From the NCBI GenBank assembly GCA_021851325.1, contig JAJZDZ010000003.1, positions 1-64,000 on the forward strand: a stretch of 64,000 bases of DNA, in the 5' to 3' direction. The number at the start of each line of letters is the position of its first letter. Positions within the stretch are counted from its first letter, which is position 1. The notes under the pieces were generated by a model. That model was not told the DNA's origin and made no database searches. It was given only the letters and a program-made list of their open reading frames with translations. The translations under genes were made by a program, and so were the position numbers. Positions 57,056 to 64,000 of this stretch are shown one piece after another. This stretch comes from Pseudomonadota bacterium. GTDB lineage: Bacteria > Pseudomonadota > Alphaproteobacteria > Micropepsales > Micropepsaceae.

Positions 57056-57721
57056 ATGGCCGTGAGTCTGCCTGCGAAACTTATCAAGCTTGAATTCTTC
57101 CTCAGGCGCCTTATCGGCCAAAATGGGCAAGATGATTTCTCCCGCCGCTACTGGGAAGCGCGTTACCGCTGGGGCGGCGATTCCGGCAAGGGCTCACGCG
57201 GCGATATCGCCGCACGCAAGGCGGAATTCGTGAGCAGCTTTTGCCGTGAGCACGACGTCACCAGCCTGGTCGAACTGGGGTCGGGCGATGGCGTCTGCGC
57301 CTCACAGATCAAGGTGGCCCAGTATCTCGGCCTTGACCTCTCCCAGGACGCCGTCCTACGCGCCCGCCGCCGTGTGCCCGCACCAACGCATTGCTTTATG
57401 GCAATCGCCGGCGACAGCCCCGAGACCATCGTTGCCAAGGTGAAGTCGCATCATGGCGGAAACCTGCCGCAGGCGAGCCTTTCAATGGATGTGATCCTGC
57501 ATCTGGTCGAGGACAGCGTCTATGAGGCCTATCTAAAGACACTTTTTGCCATCAGCGCACGCTACATCGTCGTATACTCATCTGATGCAGACGGTCCAAA
57601 CGAGGTTCATGTACGCCACCGCGCCTATGCCCGCCGCTTCATGGCTGACTTTCCCGTCCGCCAGATTGCAGCACATGGAGACGGTATGCCGGCTCATTTC
57701 AAGGTGTTTGAAAAGCTCTGA
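57056..57721 (+). CDS. Class I SAM-dependent methyltransferase
   Basis: 221 residues. A GTG at 57062 has GGAG seven bases upstream and may be the true start; the ATG at 57056 is too close to that site. SAM motif SLVELGSGDGVCASQ, then LGLDLSQDAV, and SMDVILHLVEDSVYEAYL. No substrate-specific motif. It follows DUF1178 by 50 bases and may share its transcript. Confidence 0.82.
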   Translation: MAVSLPAKLIKLEFFLRRLIGQNGQDDFSRRYWEARYRWGGDSGKGSRGDIAARKAEFVSSFCREHDVTSLVELGSGDGVCASQIKVAQYLGLDLSQDAVLRARRRVPAPTHCFMAIAGDSPETIVAKVKSHHGGNLPQASLSMDVILHLVEDSVYEAYLKTLFAISARYIVVYSSDADGPNEVHVRHRAYARRFMADFPVRQIAAHGDGMPAHFKVFEKL

Positions 57722-57727
57722 CGGCCG

Positions 57728-57952
57728 CTAGAACTTGACGGCCTGAAACAGCGCGAGAACGCTGCTGCCTAATGCTGAAACCGCCGAAACGATGACGAGC
57801 GCGATCCCTCCGGCTATCAGGGCGTACTCAATTGCCGTGGTGCCTCTGACGTCCTCAAGGATACCTAGCCCAAAAGCTCGACCAGGGCGGGAATGAGCGG
57901 AATATCGGCGGGCGGCATCGGATAGTCGCGCAGCTTTGCCGGACGCACCCAT
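57728..57952 (-). CDS. Flp-family type IVb pilin, start uncertain
   Basis: The C-terminal 45 residues are a textbook Flp pilin: RGTTAIEYALIAGGIALVIV with the prepilin cleavage context (G before xxAxEYxLI) and a hydrophobic helix. The 5' end is the problem: the frame enters the mutT gene, and the nearest ATG (57952) gives an unusually long, arginine-rich leader of about 30 residues. No ribosome site is clear. It may start at a non-standard codon, or the gene may have lost its start. No tad/cpa genes are nearby. Confidence 0.6.
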   Translation of the reverse strand: MGASGKAARLSDAARRYSAHSRPGRAFGLGILEDVRGTTAIEYALIAGGIALVIVSAVSALGSSVLALFQAVKF

Positions 57953-58275
57953 TTGAGGACCTGCCCCTCGCAGGGCTGAACCATTCCCTGCCAGCGTCGA
58001 CAGATGAAGAGCGGCATGAGCAGATGAAACGATGGATAGACATGAGAGGCAAAGCTGAGAGGTGCGAGACAGGCTTCCTGCACGGAAATGCCAAGTTCTT
58101 CGTGCAGCTCGCGGATCAGCGCCTCCTCGGGACGCTCGCCTGCTTCCACCTTTCCACCGGGAAATTCCCATAGTCCTGCCATAGTCTTGTCAGGTGGCCG
58201 TTGCGCCAAGAGCACCCGGCCGTCCGCGTCCACGAGGGCGCAGGCTGCGACCAGAACCGTCTTACCCTGCGTCAT
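57865..58275 (-). CDS. mutT: MutT-type Nudix hydrolase
   Basis: 136 residues. Complete Nudix box: GGKVEAGERPEEALIRELHEELGI (GX5EX7REUXEEXGU). VLLAQRPPDKTMAGLWEFPGG is typical of MutT, which removes 8-oxo-dGTP. Its 3' end overlaps the pilin frame. In many alphaproteobacteria mutT lies between argJ and other short genes, as here. Confidence 0.93.
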   Translation of the reverse strand: MTQGKTVLVAACALVDADGRVLLAQRPPDKTMAGLWEFPGGKVEAGERPEEALIRELHEELGISVQEACLAPLSFASHVYPSFHLLMPLFICRRWQGMVQPCEGQVLKWVRPAKLRDYPMPPADIPLIPALVELLG

Positions 58276-58338
58276 ATGGCATCATCCTAGGGAACCCGCT
58301 TTAACAGGTGATTGCATCAACCAGGACAATTTGAGCCG

Positions 58339-59688
58339 TCAGCTGCGGTAGGCACCGTTGATATGGATATAGCCTTCGGTGAGATCGCAGGTCCATACCC
58401 GGGCACGCCCCCGCCCCAGACCAATATCGACAGCAATTTTCACGCTGCGCAGAGCGACCGCCGCGCTGGCTTTGGCTTCGTCATAACGCCGGGCCCGAGC
58501 ACCGGCTTCGGCCACCACGTGGCCGCCGAAAGCTATTTTCAGCCGATCGCGGTCGGCTGGCTCCCCAGCCTTGCCAACAGCCATGACGATGCGGCCCCAA
58601 TTGGCATCACCGCCGGCAATCGCGGTCTTAACCAGAGGCGAGTTGGCAATGCTCATGGCGATGCGATGGGCACTGGCGTCACTTTTCGCACCGCTGACAC
58701 CGACCTCGATGAGTTTCTGCGCACCTTCACCATCGCGCACCACTTTCAGCGCCAGATCAAGCAGAACTGCATCGAGCTTACGACGAAAATCGGCCAAGCC
58801 TGGATCGCTGGCACGGGTAACACGAGGATGGGGACGGCCCTGCCCGGTCGCAAACAAAAGTAGGGTGTCAGAGGTCGAGGTATCACTGTCAACCGTAATG
58901 CAGTTGAAGCTCTTCGCCACACCATCCGACAGCAGGTCCTGAAGCACCGCCGCGGGAATGGCGGCGTCCGTAAAAACAAAGGCGAGCATGGTTGCCATGT
59001 CCGGGGCAATCATGCCCGAGCCTTTGGCTATGCCATTAATCGTAACCTTGGTCCCGGCGATACGCGCACTGGCTGTGGCAAGCTTCGGGTAGGTATCAGT
59101 GGTCATGATGGCACGGGCGGCCGCTTCCCAGCTCTCGTTCACAGCACCATTGCAGAGCTGGGGCAGGACCTTGGTGATCTTTTCAGCAGGCAATGGCTCG
59201 CCAATAACCCCGGTGGAGGCAAGAAAGACCTCAGACAGGGGACACGCCAGCGCCGCCGCCGCCGCCTGCGCCACCGCCCGCGTCGTTGTCTTGCCTGCCT
59301 GCCCGGTAAAGGCGTTGGCATTGCCCGAGTTGACCACAAGCCCTCGTGCGGTCCCGCGGGCGAGCTTGGTGCGACACCAGTCGACCGGAGCCGAAGGCGC
59401 CTTGGAGCGTGTGAATACTCCGGCCACCTGGGTTCCTGGCGCCAGTTCCGCCAACATCACATCCGTGCGCGCGGAATATTTGATCCCGGCTGCGGCACTT
59501 GCCAGACGAACCCCGGCGACAGGTGGCAGCGGTTTCTGGGCTGCCGGCGCCAGTGGCGATATACCATGACCGTCTGTCCCGCCCGATTCCTGAGATTTTG
59601 GCGCCGCACCAGGCTTGCCTCGGGAGGCTACCGGACGAACTTTGGCCCTGGTCTTGGTGACGGATCTGGGTGCCTGGGGTCTGATCAT
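58339..59688 (-). CDS. argJ: Bifunctional glutamate N-acetyltransferase / amino-acid acetyltransferase
   Basis: 449 residues. Conserved core starts near residue 50 ([19 protein letters not shown]); the first 45 residues are a basic/proline-rich extension. The self-cleavage site is in [16 protein letters not shown], with the catalytic Thr of [20 protein letters not shown] and [14 protein letters not shown] complete the family set. It recycles the acetyl group in arginine synthesis. Divergent from secA. Confidence 0.96.
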   Translation of the reverse strand: MIRPQAPRSVTKTRAKVRPVASRGKPGAAPKSQESGGTDGHGISPLAPAAQKPLPPVAGVRLASAAAGIKYSARTDVMLAELAPGTQVAGVFTRSKAPSAPVDWCRTKLARGTARGLVVNSGNANAFTGQAGKTTTRAVAQAAAAALACPLSEVFLASTGVIGEPLPAEKITKVLPQLCNGAVNESWEAAARAIMTTDTYPKLATASARIAGTKVTINGIAKGSGMIAPDMATMLAFVFTDAAIPAAVLQDLLSDGVAKSFNCITVDSDTSTSDTLLLFATGQGRPHPRVTRASDPGLADFRRKLDAVLLDLALKVVRDGEGAQKLIEVGVSGAKSDASAHRIAMSIANSPLVKTAIAGGDANWGRIVMAVGKAGEPADRDRLKIAFGGHVVAEAGARARRYDEAKASAAVALRSVKIAVDIGLGRGRARVWTCDLTEGYIHINGAYRS

Positions 59689-59883
59689 GGACTTGCCTTA
59701 ATAGTGCCGGGCTGGCGGAGCGAGATTTGCAAGTCCGGGGAGCGCCGGAATTGAGCCAAAATCCATTGAATTGACAAGGGGGAATGCGCTTCTTATCTCT
59801 GCCCCGCGTCTGTGCGGATCAACGCCGCCGGATCATTGATGGAAGCCGGGGCATCCCGGCCCGCCCCTTCCCTGAGGACATTT

Positions 59884-62619
59884 ATGCTCAGCAGCATTGC
59901 CCAGCGCCTTTTCGGCTCCGCGAACGAACGTAAGCTCCGCGCCATGTGGCGCCAGGTCGAGGAGATCAACGCGCTCGAGGACCAGTTCAAAGCCAAGTCT
60001 GATGATGAGCTGCGGGCCATGACCGCCCATTTCCGCGAGCGGCTCGCAAATGGCGAGAAGCTGGACGATTTGCTCCCAGAGGCATTCGCCACGGTCCGCG
60101 AAGGGGCCTGGCGGGCCCTCGGGCAACGTCATTTTGACGTTCAGCTGGTCGGCGGCATGGTTCTGCACCAAGGACGCATCGCCGAAATGAAGACTGGCGA
60201 AGGTAAGACGCTGGTTGCGACGCTTCCGACCTATCTCAACGCGCTTGAGGGCAAGGGGGTCCATGTCGTCACTGTCAACGACTATCTGGCCAGCCGCGAT
60301 GCCGAGTGGATGGGACAAGTCTACCGCTTCTTGGGCATGACTGTCGGTTGCATCATCCATGGTCTGGACGACGAGGAGCGCAAGGCCGCCTATCAGTGCG
60401 ACATAACCTACGGTACCAATAACGAGTTCGGCTTCGATTATCTCCGCGACAACATGAAGTACTCGCAGGAGACAATGACGCAGCGCCCACACCATTACGC
60501 CATCGTTGATGAGGTCGACTCCATTCTGATCGACGAAGCGCGTACCCCACTCATCATCTCCGGCCCGACAAATGATCTGACAGAAGTCTATCTCGCAGCC
60601 GACAAGCTCATTCCGCTGCTGACCGATGAAGATTATGAACTCGATGAAAAGCAGCGGACCGTCACGCTGACCGAGTCGGGTAATGAACGCATGGACGCGG
60701 CGTTACGCGAGATCGGATTGCTTACCACAGGCGATCTCTACGACATCGAAAACATCACCCTTTTGCATCATGTCAATCAGGCACTAAAAGCCCACAAGCT
60801 CTTCCTCAAGGACCGCGACTACATCGTCAAGGACCGTGAAGTCATGATTATTGATGAGTTCACTGGCCGCATGATGCCGGGCCGGCGTTATTCGGAGGGG
60901 CTGCATCAGGCGCTGGAGGCTAAGGAAGGAGTAGAGATACAGCCGGAAAACGTGACTCTGGCCTCGATCACCTTCCAGAACTACTTCCGCCTTTATAAGA
61001 AGCTTGCCGGCATGACCGGTACGGCATTGACCGAGGCGGCGGAGTTCATGGACATCTATAAACTTGATGTCATTGAAATTCCAACCAATCTTCCGATCGC
61101 ACGCCTAGACCACGACGATGAAGTCTACCGTTCTGTCGCCGAAAAATATGACGCAATCGTCAAGCTCATTCAGGACTGTCAGAAACGTGGCCAACCGGTG
61201 CTGGTTGGCACGGTGTCGATCGAGAAATCAGAAGAACTCTCCGCACTGTTGAAGAAGAAGAAAATCGCGCACAACGTCCTCAATGCGCGTTACCACGAAC
61301 AGGAAGCCAGCATCGTGGCGCAGGCCGGTGTCTGCGGTGCGGTCACCATTGCCACCAATATGGCAGGGCGCGGAACCGACATTCAGCTCGGCGGTAACGC
61401 CGACATGCGAATCAAAAACGAACTTGCGGCTGTCACCAACGATGGCGAACGCGCAGGGATGGTAGAAAAAATCCGTGCGGAAGTCGCAGAGAACAAGAAG
61501 AAGGCCCTGGCTGCCGGCGGCCTCTACATTGTCGGTACCGAGCGACACGAAAGCAGGCGCATTGATAACCAGCTGCGCGGCCGCTCCGGTCGTCAGGGAG
61601 ATCCAGGGGCGTCCAAATTCTTTCTGTCACTTCAGGACGACCTGATGCGGATATTTGGTTCGGACCGCATGGAGTCGGTACTTAAGCGCATTGGACTTCA
61701 GGAAGGCGAAGCCATCGCCCATCCCTGGGTAAATAAAGCCCTCGAGAAGGCGCAACAGAAGGTCGAGGATCGAAATTTCGAGATCCGTAAGAACATTCTC
61801 AAATATGATGACGTGCTGAATGATCAGCGACGTGTCATTTTTGAGCAGCGCAAAGAGATCATGGAAAGCGACGATGTCGCTGATCAGATCAAGGAATTTC
61901 GCGCGACCGTGATCGACGAGCTGGTCGCCCGCCATATTCCAGAAAAGGCCTATGCCGAGCAGTGGGACTCTGCTGGTCTGGAGGAAGAGGTCCGGACCAT
62001 ATTCGGCCTGGAATTGCCGGTGGTTGAGTGGGCCAAAGAAGAAGGTATTGCCGAGGAAGAGGTGCATGAGCGACTGACCAAGGCCGTTGAGGAGCGCGCA
62101 GCCGAGCGCGCCGCCAATTTTGGCCCCGACATCATGCGCTATGTCGAAAAGACCGTCTTGCTGCAGACGCTGGATCACAACTGGCGCGAACATATCGTCA
62201 ATCTGGATCATCTGCGTCAGTATGTGGGCCTGCGCGGTTATGGCCAGCTCGACCCGCTCAACGAATACAAGCAGGAAGCTTTCGCCCTGTTCGAGGCGCT
62301 GATCTCTAAGCTGCGTACCGATGTAGTCAGCCAGCTGATGCAGCTGCAGATTAATGTCGAGGCGCCGCCGACACTGGAGGAACCCAGTCTGCAGCAACTT
62401 CAGGCGCTGCACGTGGACCCCTACACCGGCGAAAACGAATTCGAAAGCGCGGACTACGGTGCCGCCATTACCAGAACCAACACCCCCTTTGTCCACCGCA
62501 ACGAGAATGTGCAGGTTGATCCGAACAATCCGCAGACTTGGGGCAAGGTGCAGCGTAACGCCCCCTGTCCCTGCGGCTCTGGGCGCAAGTTCAAGCACTG
62601 CCACGGGGCTTTGGTGTAA
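59884..62619 (+). CDS. secA: Preprotein translocase ATPase SecA
   Basis: 911 residues from the ATG of MLSSIA (59884), with GAGG upstream. Motor motifs [47 protein letters not shown] and [16 protein letters not shown]; preprotein cross-linking and scaffold domains follow. The C-terminal SecB- and zinc-binding end is intact ([14 protein letters not shown]). It drives proteins through SecYEG. Confidence 0.98.
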   Translation: MLSSIAQRLFGSANERKLRAMWRQVEEINALEDQFKAKSDDELRAMTAHFRERLANGEKLDDLLPEAFATVREGAWRALGQRHFDVQLVGGMVLHQGRIAEMKTGEGKTLVATLPTYLNALEGKGVHVVTVNDYLASRDAEWMGQVYRFLGMTVGCIIHGLDDEERKAAYQCDITYGTNNEFGFDYLRDNMKYSQETMTQRPHHYAIVDEVDSILIDEARTPLIISGPTNDLTEVYLAADKLIPLLTDEDYELDEKQRTVTLTESGNERMDAALREIGLLTTGDLYDIENITLLHHVNQALKAHKLFLKDRDYIVKDREVMIIDEFTGRMMPGRRYSEGLHQALEAKEGVEIQPENVTLASITFQNYFRLYKKLAGMTGTALTEAAEFMDIYKLDVIEIPTNLPIARLDHDDEVYRSVAEKYDAIVKLIQDCQKRGQPVLVGTVSIEKSEELSALLKKKKIAHNVLNARYHEQEASIVAQAGVCGAVTIATNMAGRGTDIQLGGNADMRIKNELAAVTNDGERAGMVEKIRAEVAENKKKALAAGGLYIVGTERHESRRIDNQLRGRSGRQGDPGASKFFLSLQDDLMRIFGSDRMESVLKRIGLQEGEAIAHPWVNKALEKAQQKVEDRNFEIRKNILKYDDVLNDQRRVIFEQRKEIMESDDVADQIKEFRATVIDELVARHIPEKAYAEQWDSAGLEEEVRTIFGLELPVVEWAKEEGIAEEEVHERLTKAVEERAAERAANFGPDIMRYVEKTVLLQTLDHNWREHIVNLDHLRQYVGLRGYGQLDPLNEYKQEAFALFEALISKLRTDVVSQLMQLQINVEAPPTLEEPSLQQLQALHVDPYTGENEFESADYGAAITRTNTPFVHRNENVQVDPNNPQTWGKVQRNAPCPCGSGRKFKHCHGALV

Positions 62620-62830
62620 GCAGCAAGAGCGTTCTCGCCGCCCATCCCTGTCCTGACGTGACGTCATCGCGGCGCGCGTTGACGATGTCCAGTCCGACAC
62701 TGGGCTGCGGCGTGTCTGCTCGTTCAGGCCTGCCAAAGCTCGGCTTTGAACCCGGCAGGACGACAGGTGGGGCTTTGCAACGGCCGGTTTTGCGGCGCAA
62801 GCTGGCCTCGCAGCTCAGAGGCTTACCAGC

Positions 62831-63982
62831 ATGCCGGAATCCTTTCGTGTTGAAATCGGTCAGTCGACCGTCAATGCCATCCTGCGCAAAGTGCGCGCCT
62901 TTGAGTGGCATGAAGCCCCTCAGGGACCTGGACTTGAGAATAGTTGGGCCTACGGCGCCAATCTCAATTATATGCAGGAGCTGTGTCGCTATTGGGTCGA
63001 AAATTACGACTGGTTTCATTGGCAGGATGCGCTCAATCGCTTTGCCCAATACCGGGCCGAGGTCGAGGGCCTCGCCATTCATTTCTATCATGAGCCGGGG
63101 TCAGGGCCTGCGCCGCTCCCCCTTATTCTCAGTCACGGCTGGCCAGGTTCGGTGTTCGAATTTCTTCATCTCATCGATCAGCTGGCTCATCCTGAGCGTC
63201 ATGGCGGGGACGCCCGCGACGCTTTTACCGTGATCGTGCCGTCCCTGCCTGGTTATGGTTTTTCGGACAAGCCCAAGCGACCGATTTCACCGCGTACGAT
63301 CGCCCGAATGTTCGATACCCTCATGACCGAAGTTCTGAATCTGCCTGGTTACATTGCCCAGGGTGGCGACTGGGGTTCGGCGATTTCAGGATGGATGGGC
63401 TATGAAGGCAAGGGATGCCGGGCGATCCACCTCAACATGATGGGATGGCGGACGCCCGGCGATACGCCCCTGAGCGAAGAAGAGAAGGAACATGCCACGC
63501 GCGCCGAACAACTGTTCAATATGGAAGGCGCCTATTTCCGCGAACAGTCAACCAAACCTCAGACCTTGTCCTATGCGATGATGGATTCGCCCGTTGGGGC
63601 CTGCGCCTGGATCGTCGAGAAGTTCTACGGTTGGTCCGACATCCGCACAGACTTTGAGGCCGTCTACACCAAGGATCAGTTGCTCACCAACGTGATGATC
63701 TACCTGGTGTCGCGCAGCTTCAACACCGCCACCTGGCTTTATCGCGGCCTGTTCGAAGACCTAAGCGGCGAGCCAGTACCACCTGGGGCGCGCATCGAAC
63801 GACCGGTCGCAATCGCCCGCTTCCCCGTCGACCTCATCCCCTTCCCCCCACGCAGCCAGGTCGAACGCAGCATGAATGTGGTGCGCTGGAGCGAATTTGC
63901 TGAGGGCGGCCATTTCGCTGCGCTTGAACGCCCCAATGATATCGTATACGATATACAAAGTTTTGGTCGGGGATTCCGCTAG
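62831..63982 (+). CDS. Microsomal-type epoxide hydrolase (alpha/beta hydrolase with EHN domain)
   Basis: 383 residues. N-terminal EHN-type region (about 1-90: WHEAPQGPGLENSWAYG, HFYHEPGSG), then the alpha/beta-hydrolase fold with oxyanion motif HGWPGS (102-107), nucleophile D180 in QGGDWGSAI and the catalytic His in EGGHFAALE (about 365). It opens epoxides to diols; natural substrate unknown. The gene lies 211 bases after secA, which is probably a separate unit. Confidence 0.92.
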   Translation: MPESFRVEIGQSTVNAILRKVRAFEWHEAPQGPGLENSWAYGANLNYMQELCRYWVENYDWFHWQDALNRFAQYRAEVEGLAIHFYHEPGSGPAPLPLILSHGWPGSVFEFLHLIDQLAHPERHGGDARDAFTVIVPSLPGYGFSDKPKRPISPRTIARMFDTLMTEVLNLPGYIAQGGDWGSAISGWMGYEGKGCRAIHLNMMGWRTPGDTPLSEEEKEHATRAEQLFNMEGAYFREQSTKPQTLSYAMMDSPVGACAWIVEKFYGWSDIRTDFEAVYTKDQLLTNVMIYLVSRSFNTATWLYRGLFEDLSGEPVPPGARIERPVAIARFPVDLIPFPPRSQVERSMNVVRWSEFAEGGHFAALERPNDIVYDIQSFGRGFR

Positions 63983-64000
63983 ATGCGCAGTGCGCGGCTT

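Noticed and set aside
61627-62736. 369-residue leftward frame opposite secA
   Set aside because: Long antisense frame caused by secA codon bias; it covers the conserved C-terminal part of SecA and has no ribosome site.
1-64000. CRISPR array, rRNA or restriction/defence system
   Set aside because: No regularly spaced direct repeats of CRISPR type, no rRNA sequence and no cas, methylase or known defence gene were found on reading both strands.

Overview
The window is chromosomal DNA from an alphaproteobacterium. Support comes from the trpGDC-moaC-moeA-lexA-gltX-gltA order, a GAAC-N7-GAAC SOS box (the alphaproteobacterial LexA operator) in front of lexA, the rodZ-ispG-prfA-prmC-DUF4167-clpB and lysC-ptsP strings, and UbiG, DUF1178 and HAAS/PadR pairs typical of that class. 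I cannot fix genus or family from sequence alone.

Layout. (1) Positions 1 to about 13161 are the right-hand part of an integrated phage-like element. Nearly all its genes read leftward: integrase, AlpA-type regulator, a lone TSCPD protein, an Hjc-like nuclease, CHC2 primase, RepA-type helicase, several small proteins, small and large terminase, tape-measure protein. No portal or capsid gene lies between terminase and tape measure in the visible part. The right junction is a 3' fragment of tRNA-Asn (13114-13161); the intact tRNA should lie beyond the left edge. (2) Positions 13162 to about 28000 are gene-poor and visibly richer in A+T than the flanks, with several 0.5-1.4 kb stretches lacking a credible gene. 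They hold an MDR reductase, a six-gene operon (16739-21875), a large secreted BNR/VPS10-like protein and a TauD-type dioxygenase. (3) Positions 28008-36424 hold trpG-trpD-trpC-moaC-moeA, then lexA, gltX and gltA. (4) Positions 37195-63982 are dense core genome: rpmB, a PadR/HAAS pair, an M23 peptidase, clpB, DUF4167, prmC, prfA, ispG, rodZ, ptsP, lysC, ubiG, a methyltransferase, grxC, a nitrilase, DUF1178, a second methyltransferase, a Flp pilin, mutT, argJ, secA and an epoxide hydrolase.

The most interesting system is the operon at 16739-21875. Its last three genes are clear UbiT, UbiU and UbiV, the proteins of the O2-independent ubiquinone hydroxylation pathway; all [4Fe-4S] cysteines are present with the E. 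coli spacing. They are preceded by a RidA/chorismatase-superfamily protein, a possible source of hydroxybenzoate from chorismate, and by two different 2-oxoglutarate/Fe(II) oxygenases. The second oxygenase overlaps ubiT by 4 bases. An FNR-like box (TTGAT-N4-CTCAA) sits about 58 bases before the first start codon, at a spacing from a possible -10 that fits a class II FNR promoter. Coupling O2-requiring dioxygenases to an O2-independent quinone hydroxylase is unexpected and suggests either an oxygen-switchable quinone route or a new aromatic product.

Other points are a MoaC protein fused to a C-terminal helix-turn-helix domain, an array of GAAC/GTTC words phased at 10 bp in the phage element, iterons before the alpA gene, a long imperfect hairpin at 22312-22364, and a Flp pilin whose 5' end lies inside mutT.
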